Shown here: positions 34,240 to 43,260 of the stretch, in pieces
How the letters are laid out: every line of letters begins with the position of its first letter
Numbering within the stretch: position 1 is the first letter of the stretch
Assembly: GCA_963712595.1 (NCBI GenBank)
Contig: CAVQIM010000003.1
Coordinates: forward strand, 434,001-498,000
Direction of reading: 5' to 3'
DNA length: 64,000 nucleotides
Origin: VRUE01 sp963712595
GTDB lineage: Bacteria > Actinomycetota > Thermoleophilia > Solirubrobacterales > 70-9
Position numbers and translations under genes: made by a program
The notes under the pieces: model-generated
Told to the model about the DNA's origin: nothing
The model's input: only the letters and a program-made list of their open reading frames with translations
The model's database searches: none

Positions 34240-35753
34240 GGCCCCAGGAGGTAGTCGAGGAGTGCGCGCTGACGGGGCGCCGGGAGCGCCGAGGCGGCGC
34301 CGAGGCGGCGCCCTTCGTCCAGTTCCGGCGTCGCCGGCGGAGGGGTCGGGGCGGAGGGCGCAACCGTGGTCGGCGCTGCGCCGGGACGGGCGAGCGTCCC
34401 GCCCGCGGCCTCCGCTTCCTCTTCTTCGAGCAGCGCACTGAGGCTGGCGCTGCCGAGCGAGGAAGTGCCTGCGTTGGTGCCAGTGAAGTCGGCAACGCAG
34501 CCGCTTTCCGGCCTGGTGACGTAGTCGACGCAATTGGTGAGGGTGACGAGGGTGCGCAGGAAGTGGCCGTACTGATCGAAGCCGTTGGTCGAGGCGGCGC
34601 CGTTGTAGATCAGTTCGACGAGGTTGTCCCAGCCTTCCGTTTCCCTGATGCTGCCGAAGAATTCGGCCAGCTTCGTCGTCGGGACGGCGCCGGAGCGGGC
34701 CAGGTCGCGGCTCTTGACCACGACCGGGTCGGCGGCGCGAAGCGTCGGCCCGACCACTTCGCCGGTCGCGCCAAGCGACTTCAGCGCCACCGTCGAGGCA
34801 GCGGAGAAGGGCGTCAGCAAGCGGGTCGCTTCGGTGAACGACGGCGCCGCCTTGTCGAGGTCGGCGAAGACGGGGGTGGCGGCGTCGGAGAAGCCCTGCA
34901 GGCTGCGCATCGTCGAGCGGAACTCACGCAGGAAGTGGGGGAACTTGCGCAGCGAGGCTTCCAGATCGGCGCTGCGTTCGCCGCTGGCCTCGCCGGCCGC
35001 GCCGGAGTTGGCGAAGAAGCCGGCGACGTGGCTGCGCTGGCGCGAGAGCGGCTCGAGGATTTCCTCGGAGTCGGCGGCGAGCTGGGCGAGCTGGTTGCGC
35101 TGGGCGCGAAGAATGCCGAAGAGCCGGTCGGCATCCCGCAGCACGGGGTTGGCCCGCTTGACCGCCGCCTCGATGTCGGCGCCCCGTGAGGCAAGACCGG
35201 CGCCGAGTTCGTTGAAGATGAGGCGGAAGCGCTGCGCGTAGGGCAGTTTGTTGATGTCGTTGATCAGGTCGGGGTCGACGCTGGTGCTGTTGTTCTCCAG
35301 CGGCAGCAGGTACTGGCCCGCGCCCGGCTGGTCGGAGGGGACCTTCTTCAGCCGCGGCGCCGGGGGCGAGCCGGGGGCCCTGGGCACCGTCGGGCGGCAG
35401 TCGATGAACTTCTCCCCGATCAGCGACTGCGGCCGGATCAGGCAGGAGGCGTCGCTGCGGAAGTCCTGGAAGCCGGGATCGGTGATCTTCATCACGATCA
35501 CCGCCTTGCCGGGTACGGCCTTCGCCTCGCCGCCTTCGTAGCTGGCGGTCTCCCCCGACAGGGTGACGCCAACGGACTCGATCTCGCCGACGTTGGCGCC
35601 GGCGATGCGCACCTGCTCGCCCTTGACCATGAAGCCGCCGCTGTCGAAGATCGCGCGGACCACGTAGCCGCCGCCGTTCCCACCAGAGGCGAGCAGCACG
35701 ATCGCGACGACGACCGCGGCGAGGATCCCCCCGATGACGAGCGCTCGCCTCAT
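34236..35753 (-). CDS. Mce/MlaD-family protein (second gene of the array)
   Basis: A 505-aa Mce protein with almost no cytoplasmic tail: TM at residues 4-22 (ALVIGGILAAVVVAIVLLA), MlaD domain about 29-120 (YVVRAIFDSGGFMVKGEQVRIAGANVGEIESVGV, LIRPQSLIGEKFIDC). The C-terminal 80 residues are Pro/Ala/Glu-rich and end LLDYLLGP. A cysteine pair (LTNCVD, ESGCVAD) suggests a disulfide. Overlaps both neighbours by 4 nt. Confidence 0.92.
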   Translation of the reverse strand: MRRALVIGGILAAVVVAIVLLASGGNGGGYVVRAIFDSGGFMVKGEQVRIAGANVGEIESVGVTLSGETASYEGGEAKAVPGKAVIVMKITDPGFQDFRSDASCLIRPQSLIGEKFIDCRPTVPRAPGSPPAPRLKKVPSDQPGAGQYLLPLENNSTSVDPDLINDINKLPYAQRFRLIFNELGAGLASRGADIEAAVKRANPVLRDADRLFGILRAQRNQLAQLAADSEEILEPLSRQRSHVAGFFANSGAAGEASGERSADLEASLRKFPHFLREFRSTMRSLQGFSDAATPVFADLDKAAPSFTEATRLLTPFSAASTVALKSLGATGEVVGPTLRAADPVVVKSRDLARSGAVPTTKLAEFFGSIRETEGWDNLVELIYNGAASTNGFDQYGHFLRTLVTLTNCVDYVTRPESGCVADFTGTNAGTSSLGSASLSALLEEEEAEAAGGTLARPGAAPTTVAPSAPTPPPATPELDEGRRLGAASALPAPRQRALLDYLLGP

Positions 35754-37231
35754 GGCCCCGATGGCGCGTCGGCCGGGTTGCAGTCGGACGTGGTCACCCC
35801 GGAGCCGCTGAAGGGCGGTTCGACGAAGGGGCTGGAGCCGTCGGCAGCGGCCTGCGTGCCGCCGCCCGGACAGCGGCGCTTGACGCTCGCCGAGGAGCCG
35901 AAGGCGTCGTACTGTTCGCTGGGCGCGATCGGTTCCAGCACCCCGCCGCTGCCGTACTTGAAGAGGTTGAGGCCGGAGAAGCTGGCCCGGATGTAGTGGC
36001 CGTTGCCGTCGAAGGGGGCGGCGGTTTGGCCCAGCTTGGCGAAGCCGTTGAAGAGGTCGGGCGTGTAGGCGCGGAAGAAGTTGAGGTTCGGCTGGAAAGC
36101 GCTGATCGCTTCTTCAGAGTGGGGGAAGGCCCGGGAGGCCCGCTGCTGCACCGCCGGCAGTGCGCCGAGCAGTTCCGCGGTGTCATTGGCAAAGCCCTGG
36201 CGGCGCATCGTCAGGCGCAGGTTCCTGAAGACGGGAACCGCTTTGGAGAGGACCGGGCGCAGTTCGCTGAGGAAGGGCGCCAGTTCCTTGGTCGCCGGCT
36301 TTGCCGTTTCGAACAGCGGTTCGACGTCGTCGAGTGCGGCGCGCAGGTTGACGAAGGTCGTGTTCGCCTGGCGGAACACCGGCGGCAGCTCCTGCAAGGT
36401 CTGGCCGAGGGCGACGTTCTGGCTCGCGATCGCGCCCAGCGCGGCGCTGGCGTTGCCGATTGCGCTGGAGAGCTCCGCGCCGCGTTCGGAGACCGTCGTC
36501 GCGAGCCTGCTCGAGCTGACCAGGAAGCGGGAGAAGAGCCGTTCGTCGGCGTTGAGCTCGTGGACGAAGGCGGCGGCCCGGTTGAAGCCGACGCCGAGGT
36601 ACTTGAAGGTGCTGTTGGCCTCCTCGCCGACGCCCGCGTAGACCTCGGCGTTGCCCTTGATGAAGTTGCCGAGAGCGCGGCGCACCGGCGGCGGGAAGGT
36701 GTTGAAGAGCTGGTCGATGTCCACCGGCGTGGTGGTCGAGGCGAGGCCGAAGGTCCCGCCTTCGGCCAGCGGCGGGTTGCTGTTCGGCCCAGGGCTGATC
36801 GAGACGTAGTGGTTGGCGACGCCGGAGAGCGAGGTGGCGCGGATCGTCGCCGTGCTGCCCTCGTGCAGCTCCTGTTCGACGCTGACCACGACCTTGGCCA
36901 GGTTGTCGTCGGTCAGCTCGATGCTTTCGACCGAGCCCACCGGCTGACCGCCGATCAGGACCTGGTTGTCCGGCACCAGCTGACTGGCGTTCTGGAAGAG
37001 GAGGTTGTACTTGTGATCGCCGTTGCCGCCGAAGACGACGACCCCAAGCGCGATCACGGCGACCGCGAGGACGGCGATGACCGCAATTCGGGCGGGGGTG
37101 ACCCCCCGGCTTTGCGCCGGGCTCGAGTCCTCGCCTGAGGGATTGGCAGCCACGGATCGTCGCTTGCGGTTCTCCCGGCCTCCGATCCGGGGGAACGGCC
37201 GCAGAATCGTATCCGAGCCGTCCGCTGCCAC
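35750..37231 (-). CDS. Mce/MlaD-family protein (first gene of the array)
   Basis: A 493-aa Mce protein and the first gene of the operon. It has a polar N-terminal tail of about 45 residues, TM at about 46-67 (ARIAVIAVLAVAVIALGVVVFGG), MlaD domain about 73-155 (YNLLFQNASQLVPDNQVLIGGQPVGSVESIEL, LSGVANHYVSISPG), then a VDIDQLFNTFPPPVRRAL motif and a helical region. GTG start. Upstream there is no yrbE permease pair; the next gene is a divergent secreted protein, so the inner-membrane permease and ATPase must be encoded elsewhere. Confidence 0.92.
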   Translation of the reverse strand: MAADGSDTILRPFPRIGGRENRKRRSVAANPSGEDSSPAQSRGVTPARIAVIAVLAVAVIALGVVVFGGNGDHKYNLLFQNASQLVPDNQVLIGGQPVGSVESIELTDDNLAKVVVSVEQELHEGSTATIRATSLSGVANHYVSISPGPNSNPPLAEGGTFGLASTTTPVDIDQLFNTFPPPVRRALGNFIKGNAEVYAGVGEEANSTFKYLGVGFNRAAAFVHELNADERLFSRFLVSSSRLATTVSERGAELSSAIGNASAALGAIASQNVALGQTLQELPPVFRQANTTFVNLRAALDDVEPLFETAKPATKELAPFLSELRPVLSKAVPVFRNLRLTMRRQGFANDTAELLGALPAVQQRASRAFPHSEEAISAFQPNLNFFRAYTPDLFNGFAKLGQTAAPFDGNGHYIRASFSGLNLFKYGSGGVLEPIAPSEQYDAFGSSASVKRRCPGGGTQAAADGSSPFVEPPFSGSGVTTSDCNPADAPSGP

Positions 37232-37337
37232 GCACGGGGCGAGCAGGGACTTAACTGGAATTCAACGCGCTACTCTGGGCCTGCTAGCTGTTTAGGGAGG
37301 GGAGGCGCAGGGCCAATTCGAAGAGGAGTGAAAGCCA

Positions 37338-38120
37338 ATGCGCAAACGCCTTACCCTTTCTCTCGCCGCGGCAGTAGCGGTGGCCGTCGCCGTCGCGGCA
37401 GTTTCCAGCGCCGCACAGTCGCCGGTCCTGCAGGGACCTGACGGCAACACGCAGAGCGTCGCCATCAGCATCTCGCCGAAGAACGTCTCGAAGACGAAGG
37501 CCGCTCCGGCCACGCTCGCAGTGATCACGGCTACGGGCAGGCCGAGCGATCCGAATGGCGTCCCGGTCCCGGCGGTGCGGGCGATCGTCGACTTCCCCAA
37601 GGACGTAACCCTCTTCAGCAAGGACTACCCAACCTGCGACCCGACCCTGCTGCAGAACACCTCGACCGAAATAGCGCTTGAAGCGTGCAAAAAAGCAAAA
37701 ATCGGCGGCGGAACGGCGAGCGCCCTGCTGCCGGTGGGCGGAAAAGTCTTCCCGGTGGGACAGACCGTGACCGCGTTCAACGGGGTGCCGCAGGCGGGCA
37801 AGCCGTCGATCATCCTGCACGCCTACGGCACGACGCCGATCCAGACGACGCTGGTGCTGGTCGGCACCGTGACGCGAATCAACAAGGAAGGGTTCGGGCC
37901 CCGTCTCGACATCGACGTGCCGCTGCTGGCCGGAGGCGCCGGGGCGCTGACCGGCGTCAACGTGAAGATCTTCAAGACCTTCAGCTACAAAGGGAAGAAG
38001 CGCAGCTACGTGAGCGCGACCTGCACCTCGAAGAAGTGGAAATCGCGCGGGCAGTTCGTCTTCAGGGACGGCGAATCGCTGACCCCCAGCGTGACGCAGA
38101 AATGCACGCAGAAGAAATAG
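37338..38120 (+). CDS. Secreted four-cysteine family protein, paralogue 2
   Basis: A 260-aa secreted protein: signal peptide MRKRLTLSLAAAVAVAVAVAAVSSAAQ, then PTCDPTLL, EACKKAKIGGGTASA, TVTAFNGVPQAGKPSIILHAY, VPLLAGGAGAL, FSYKGKKRSYVSATC and the closing QKCTQKK. The same motif order and four cysteines occur at 21938 and 41583. It lies between the divergent mce operon and the convergent MMPL transporter, suggesting an envelope role. A GAAGAGGAG ribosome site precedes the ATG. Confidence 0.75.
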   Translation: MRKRLTLSLAAAVAVAVAVAAVSSAAQSPVLQGPDGNTQSVAISISPKNVSKTKAAPATLAVITATGRPSDPNGVPVPAVRAIVDFPKDVTLFSKDYPTCDPTLLQNTSTEIALEACKKAKIGGGTASALLPVGGKVFPVGQTVTAFNGVPQAGKPSIILHAYGTTPIQTTLVLVGTVTRINKEGFGPRLDIDVPLLAGGAGALTGVNVKIFKTFSYKGKKRSYVSATCTSKKWKSRGQFVFRDGESLTPSVTQKCTQKK

Positions 38121-38132
38121 GCGCGCCTCGGC

Positions 38133-41100
38133 TCAGACGTTGAGCCGAGGCAGGGCCCGCTCCAGCCGGGCCGGCAGCCACCAGACCCGATCGCCGATCA
38201 ACAGCATCAACGCAGGCAGCAGCACGATGCGAACGACGGTGGCGTCGAGCAGCACCGCGATGGTCAGCCCAACCCCGAGTTGGCTGACCGTCGCAACCGG
38301 CGCCCCGGCGAAGGCGATGAAGACCGCCATCATGATCGCCGCGGCGCCGGTGATCACCCGCGCCGTCTTTTCCAGGCCGAACTGGATCGCGGCGGCGTTG
38401 TCGCCGTGCTCGTCGTAGTGCTCTCGCATCCGCACGAGCAGGAAGACCGCGTAGTCGATCGAGAGGCCGAAGACGACGCCGAAGATCATCACCGCCCCGA
38501 CGGCGCTCACATAGGTGTGACCGCCAAGGGGCCATCCCTCGGGGACCTCGAAGAGCAGCGTCAGGATGCCGAAGGCGACGGCGACCGTGGCCAGGTTGAG
38601 CCCCACCGCGATCGCCGCCAGGGGCAGGGCCCGCAGCACGAGGATCAGGACGAGGAAGGTGGCCAGCGTGATCGCGGCGACCAGGACCGGGATCCGCTCC
38701 CTGGTTATGCGGCTGTAAGTGTTGAGCGTCGCCGCGCCGCCGGCGACGCCGGCCTTGGCGTCGGTTTCCTTGGCGAGCTGGGCGGCCTCGCCGTCGAGCG
38801 TCTTGTTGAGCGCGATCGAGCCGGGCGAGTTGAAGGTGTAGCGGGGGAAGACGGCCACCGTCGCCGCCTGTCCGCCGCCTTCGATGTCAACCGCTTCCGA
38901 GGCGCGTTCCCGGGCCTGTCCGCGGGTGCCGTCCAGCGCCGAGAGGACGAAGTAGCCGGACTCGAAGATGCCCGGTGAGGCGCGCCGCAGATTGGCGATC
39001 CTGCGGTTGAGCGAGGCACTTTGGGAGAGAACCTGGACGTTGGCGCGGCGCAGGCCTGCCTGGGCCGGATAGCTGCGGCTATAGCCTTCGCCGAGCCCCT
39101 GTTCGATTCTGACGGCGCCGCCGGTGAGCTGGCCGAGTGCCTCGCCGAGCCTCGTCTGCAGCGTCGTGGCCCTGCCAAGGCCGCTCGACAGCCGCCTCGA
39201 CTGCTCCTCGATCCTGGTCGCGCCGTCGGCGAACTGGTTTCCGCCTTTGGCGATTTCGTTCAAGCCCTCCGAGAGTCGTTTGGCGAATTTCGCCGCGGTT
39301 TCTATGTGGGCCGCTTCCGAGGAGATCCAGCGCGAGACTTCCTGCGCCTGTTCGGCGTCCGCCAGCAGGCGCGCTCGCAGCGCCGTCAGTTCCGTCGGTA
39401 GGCCGGTGTATTCCGGCGCGAAGGGCTGGCCGGTCGCGGGGTTGACGCCGCTGACGGCCGCCGTGGCCTGGCGGATCGCCTCCAGCGTCGGGTCGTAGTT
39501 GGGGTCCGATTTGCCGACCGTCATCCCTTCGAGCTGCTGGAGCGCCGTTTTCAGCTGCGCGTCCGCGGTCTGAGCCGCGCCTTCGAGCTGAGGCATCTTC
39601 TCGTTCGACTCGCTGAAGAGCTGCCCCTGCAGCAGATGGGAGCGGCGCAACCCGTTGCGGCGGAGGTTGGCGGCGATCGGCGGCAGGTTGAGCTTCAGGG
39701 CGAGGGCGCCGTTGGAGGCCTGGCGCTGGGCGTTGGCGAGGCGCCGCGCGCCTTTGGCAAATTTTTCGAGGCTGCTGAGCCCATTCTGGCTGGCGGAAGC
39801 GGCGCGGCCGAGGCCGCGGGCGATCGCCAGCGCGCCAGCCTCGGCCTGGCCCGAGCCGTCGGCGAGGATCCCGACGCCGTTGGTGGCCTCGGCGATCCCA
39901 GCGCGCAGCTGGGTAACCCCGTTGGCCAAGCGTCCGAGACTGTGGCCGAGGCGGGCGAAGTTCGCCACCGGGCCGGTATCGGAATCGGAGGCGAGGATCC
40001 CGGCCCCGGCTTTGCGCAGCGGCTCGACCGCGCGCGACACCTGTTCGGGCCCGACCACGAACTGGACTCCCGGCATCTTCGCGATGCGGCGCTGAAAGCG
40101 GCTGAGCACGGCAAGTCGATGCTGGTCGGTGATCGTGCCGCGATCGGCGCTGACGATGATTTCGTACGGCGCTTCGAAGCCGGAGCCGATCGCCGCCTGG
40201 ATTTCTTCGGCGTCCTGGCGGATCGGATCGTCGTGGGGGAGTTCGCCGAGGGTGAACGGGCCCGTCTTCAGCGCTACCGCGGGCCCCGCCAGCACGAGCA
40301 CCACCGCGGCGATCACCGCGGCGACCGGGGCGGGGCGGCGGAGGGCGGCGGAGACGACGGTCATCAAGCGCGAGCGTTCCCCGTTGGGAGCGGCACCGAT
40401 CCGCCAGCGATCGACGTTCTTGCCCAGCAGGAGGAGGATGGGCGGCCCGACGAAGGTGGCGACGAGGACGGTGAGCACCACCACCAGCGCCAGCGTGGCG
40501 GCGAGCGCTTTTAGCAGCGGGCCAGGGGCGATCGCAAAGGCCACCGTCATCGAGAGCACCAGCGTGCTGCCGGCGAACATCACCGTGCGGCCCGCCGTTC
40601 GTCGCGTCACCAAGGCTGCCTCGAATGGATCGGCGCCGCGCGCCAGCTCCTCGCGGAAGCGCGAGACCAGCAGCAACGCGTAGTCGACCCCCAGCGCCAA
40701 GCCCATCATCGTGCAGACGGTGAGCGCGAGTGCGCCGACGCCAAACCACTCGGTGAGGATGGCGAGGAGGCCGCGCGAGGTGAAGACGGCGATCGCGCCG
40801 AAGCCGAGCGGGATCGCGGCGGCCACGGGCGAGCGGAAGACTAGGAGCAGGACGATCAGCAGGATCGGCAGCGCGATCAGCTCGCCGCGCTCGCTGGCGT
40901 CGATCGATTTCTCCTCGATCTCGCGGGAGATCGTCGCAAACCCTGTTTGGGTCGCCCGCACCGGTGGGGTGATTTTCTCGGCGAGGATCCGGTTGAGTTC
41001 CGGGACCGTCTCGTCTACCGCTTCGTCGGGGTCGTCGTGGAAGTTGGCGATGATGATCGCCCGGCGCGGGGTGGGTCTCAGGCGCTCGACGTTGCCGCGG

Positions 41101-41462
41101 TCCCAGGGAGAGAGCGTGGTGACTTTCGGATCGCGTCGCAGCGTGCGGATCAGCGCCGGGCCTTGGCGGTCGAGCTCCGCGGGCGGCCCCTGCAGCAGGA
41201 TCGGGAATGGCGCGCTGTCGCCAAAATGCTCCTGCACCATCTTGTTGGCCCGTGAGGACGCAGTGCCACTTATCTCGAGCGAGCTGGGGCTGAGCTTGTC
41301 CTCGAGGTTGAGGCCAAAGGCGACCAGCACCGCGATCACGACCAGTGCGGCTCCCAGCGCGCGCCACGGATAGCGCAGGGTCAGCGGAGCCTTCGGCTCC
41401 CCCTCGCTCCCCCGGCGCTCGCGCGCGGTATCGCTCTTCCCCCTGCTCCTCCTCACAGGCAC
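38133..41462 (-). CDS. MMPL/RND-family transporter, 1109 aa
   Basis: A very large transporter with two membrane blocks. TM1 is near residue 33 (LGAALVVIAVLVAFGL). A five-helix block follows around residues 190-370 with LALGVDYALLLVSRFREEL, the MMPL proton-relay motif, and a second block around 930-1095 with GVVFGLSIDYAVFLLVRMREHY. Between them lies a ~550-residue extracytoplasmic region with repeated Ala/Gly/Leu heptad-like units (VTQLRAGIAEATNGVGILADGSGQAEAGA-type), as in YhgE/Pip proteins. Such transporters export lipids or glycolipids. It sits next to the mce operon and between two secreted paralogues. GTG start. Confidence 0.93.
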   Translation of the reverse strand: MPVRRSRGKSDTARERRGSEGEPKAPLTLRYPWRALGAALVVIAVLVAFGLNLEDKLSPSSLEISGTASSRANKMVQEHFGDSAPFPILLQGPPAELDRQGPALIRTLRRDPKVTTLSPWDRGNVERLRPTPRRAIIIANFHDDPDEAVDETVPELNRILAEKITPPVRATQTGFATISREIEEKSIDASERGELIALPILLIVLLLVFRSPVAAAIPLGFGAIAVFTSRGLLAILTEWFGVGALALTVCTMMGLALGVDYALLLVSRFREELARGADPFEAALVTRRTAGRTVMFAGSTLVLSMTVAFAIAPGPLLKALAATLALVVVLTVLVATFVGPPILLLLGKNVDRWRIGAAPNGERSRLMTVVSAALRRPAPVAAVIAAVVLVLAGPAVALKTGPFTLGELPHDDPIRQDAEEIQAAIGSGFEAPYEIIVSADRGTITDQHRLAVLSRFQRRIAKMPGVQFVVGPEQVSRAVEPLRKAGAGILASDSDTGPVANFARLGHSLGRLANGVTQLRAGIAEATNGVGILADGSGQAEAGALAIARGLGRAASASQNGLSSLEKFAKGARRLANAQRQASNGALALKLNLPPIAANLRRNGLRRSHLLQGQLFSESNEKMPQLEGAAQTADAQLKTALQQLEGMTVGKSDPNYDPTLEAIRQATAAVSGVNPATGQPFAPEYTGLPTELTALRARLLADAEQAQEVSRWISSEAAHIETAAKFAKRLSEGLNEIAKGGNQFADGATRIEEQSRRLSSGLGRATTLQTRLGEALGQLTGGAVRIEQGLGEGYSRSYPAQAGLRRANVQVLSQSASLNRRIANLRRASPGIFESGYFVLSALDGTRGQARERASEAVDIEGGGQAATVAVFPRYTFNSPGSIALNKTLDGEAAQLAKETDAKAGVAGGAATLNTYSRITRERIPVLVAAITLATFLVLILVLRALPLAAIAVGLNLATVAVAFGILTLLFEVPEGWPLGGHTYVSAVGAVMIFGVVFGLSIDYAVFLLVRMREHYDEHGDNAAAIQFGLEKTARVITGAAAIMMAVFIAFAGAPVATVSQLGVGLTIAVLLDATVVRIVLLPALMLLIGDRVWWLPARLERALPRLNV

Positions 41463-41582
41463 GAGCTGTAGTTTGGCGATCCGAGCGACTGCACGCGCGA
41501 AGATAGTCAGAAGAGTCTGTTAAGGAGCGGCTTCAGGCTCACCCGCTTGATCGAGGCGCTAGCCTGGTCTGAGGAGGAGATT

Positions 41583-42335
41583 TTGAAGCGGTTTCTGGGT
41601 CTTTTGGCGCTGGCAGCGTGTCTCCTGCTCTCGGGGGGGGCAAACGCCGCGCTGGTCAAGGTGGGCAACCTGGTGCTAACTGCGGATGGCGGATTCACTC
41701 CGCGGCTGCTGCCGCGCCATGACTTCGCCCCGATCAACTTCGAGGGACACGCCGACCTGAGGGCGGCGGACGGCGGAGTGCCGACCGCCGTCCAGCAGAT
41801 AGTGCTCGAATTCGACCGCGACGGGCGCCTGAGCACGGGTGGGCTGCCCAGCTGCGATCCCGCCCAGCTCGCAGAAGCCACGCCGGAGGAAGCGCGCGGC
41901 CGCTGTCGCGCCTCGATCGTCGGCACCGGCCACGTCAGCGCCTCGATCCTCCGCGAAGACGGGTCGGCGCTCCAGGCCGACTCGCTGCTCACCCTCTTCA
42001 ACGGTCCGAGGCAGGAAGGCAGCCCAACGGTGATCCTGCACGCCCGCACGACGGTGCCGGCGACGCAGACCTTCGCGATCACGATCCCGATCGAACGCCA
42101 GCCCGGCGAATACCGCTACCGCGCCACCATCGACATGCCCCCGATCGCCGCCGGACGGGGCTCGCTCATCCACGTCGACGCCACCGTCGGCCGGCGCTAC
42201 AGCGCCTCCGGCTCCAAGCGCAGCTACGTCTCCGCTCGTTGCGGCGACGGCATCCTGCGCACCCGCGGCCGCTTCACCTTCGCCGACGGCACGATCATCT
42301 TCGGCAGCGTCGAAAAGCCCTGCACCGCTCGGTAG
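41583..42335 (+). CDS. Secreted four-cysteine family protein, paralogue 3
   Basis: A 250-aa secreted protein with signal peptide KRFLGLLALAACLLLSGGANA. The mature N-terminus VKVGNLVLTADGGFTPRLLPRHD closely follows paralogue 1. Shared motifs are LPSCDPAQL, GRCRASIVGTGHVSA, LLTLFNGPRQEGSPTVILHA, MPPIAAGRGSL, KRSYVSARC and EKPCTAR. TTG 41583 is chosen: GAGGAGGA lies just upstream and the signal peptide follows at once. It is divergent from the MMPL gene across 120 bp. Function unknown. Confidence 0.75.
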   Translation: MKRFLGLLALAACLLLSGGANAALVKVGNLVLTADGGFTPRLLPRHDFAPINFEGHADLRAADGGVPTAVQQIVLEFDRDGRLSTGGLPSCDPAQLAEATPEEARGRCRASIVGTGHVSASILREDGSALQADSLLTLFNGPRQEGSPTVILHARTTVPATQTFAITIPIERQPGEYRYRATIDMPPIAAGRGSLIHVDATVGRRYSASGSKRSYVSARCGDGILRTRGRFTFADGTIIFGSVEKPCTAR

Positions 42336-42366
42336 GAGCCGCAACCTTCCTATACTTGCCGGCGCT

Positions 42367-42440
42367 GGGCCGCTAGCTCAACTGGTTAGAGCAGGAGCCT
42401 CTTAAGCTCAAGGTTGAAGGTTCGAGTCCTTCGCGGCCCA
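42367..42440 (+). tRNA. tRNA-Lys (anticodon CTT)
   Basis: Complete 74-nt cloverleaf: acceptor GGGCCGC/GCGGCCC, D stem GCTC/GAGC, anticodon loop CTCTTAA (anticodon CTT at positions 34-36), 5-nt variable region, T stem GAAGG/CCTTC with loop TTCGAGT, discriminator A. The outermost anticodon-stem pair is a G-A mismatch. CCA is not encoded. TATACT at 42351-42356 is a likely -10 box. Confidence 0.95.
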
Positions 42441-42456
42441 CTCCCGCGCTGCGTCT

Positions 42457-43254
42457 CTATTCGCCCAGGGAGCCGGAGCCGCCGAGGCCGCCGAAGGGAT
42501 TCTGCAGGGCTTCTTTGCCCTGGCTCTTTTCGACTTTGGCAACTTCCTTCTTCTGTTTTTCGAAGGCCTTGCCGCGCTGGCGGAATTCGGCCAGCTGTTT
42601 CTTGGCTTCTTTTGCTTCCGGCTTGGTACCGGCCATCGCCGCCGCTTTCTTCGCCGCCTCGTCGCCGGCGGCGAAGTCGTTGGCGTAGTACTCGTAGATC
42701 GCGAGGCTGCTGAAGGTGCCGAGGCTGGGGCGCGCGTCGGCGACGATGCGCTGCGCTTGCGCCGCTCTCTTGACGTTGGTTTCCGCCGCTTCGAGGTTCG
42801 GCGAGGTTTCGGCGAGGCTGAAGTAAGCGTTGGCAACGAGTAGCGCGACCGAGGGGCTGGGAGGGTCGGCCAGCTTCAGATACCTTTCCCAGGCGACGGC
42901 GGCTCCGGCCAGCTCATTGAGGCCCTCCGCCGTGATCACCGTTCCGCCCGTTTCCGGATTGGTTTCCGTGAGCGCGTTACCAGCGGCTATGCGCGTGCGC
43001 GTGAGCGAGGCCAGCAGGGCTTCGTTCTTGGGTTCCCGCACCAGTTTCCGTTCGATCCGTTCGGCCTGTTCGTCGAGCACCTTGCTGGCACTGGTCGAGC
43101 CGTCGTTGCCGACCAGGCTGGCGATGTTGAAGGGACCGACGACGAGGAAGAGGCTGGCGCCCATCAGCAGGGCGAGGATCGCGTAGACGACCCGGACGAC
43201 GTGTTTGCGCCGCCCGCGGGTGTCGAAGACCAGTCGTCGTTCGCCTTCTGCCAA
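42457..43254 (-). CDS. Membrane-anchored TPR-like protein
   Basis: A 265-aa protein with a cytoplasmic basic N-terminus, one TM helix at about 20-42 (VVRVVYAILALLMGASLFLVVGPF), then an all-helical region with TPR-like units (WERYLKLADPPSPSVALLVANAYFSLAET, SLAIYEYYANDFAAGDEAAKKAA). A Lys/Glu-rich coiled segment and a glycine-rich tail (FGGLGGSGSLGE) follow. It starts 6 nt after tatC ends on the same strand, so it probably shares the tatA-tatC transcript; a role as an envelope scaffold is only a guess. Confidence 0.75.
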   Translation of the reverse strand: MAEGERRLVFDTRGRRKHVVRVVYAILALLMGASLFLVVGPFNIASLVGNDGSTSASKVLDEQAERIERKLVREPKNEALLASLTRTRIAAGNALTETNPETGGTVITAEGLNELAGAAVAWERYLKLADPPSPSVALLVANAYFSLAETSPNLEAAETNVKRAAQAQRIVADARPSLGTFSSLAIYEYYANDFAAGDEAAKKAAAMAGTKPEAKEAKKQLAEFRQRGKAFEKQKKEVAKVEKSQGKEALQNPFGGLGGSGSLGE

Positions 43255-43260
43255 CTCGAA

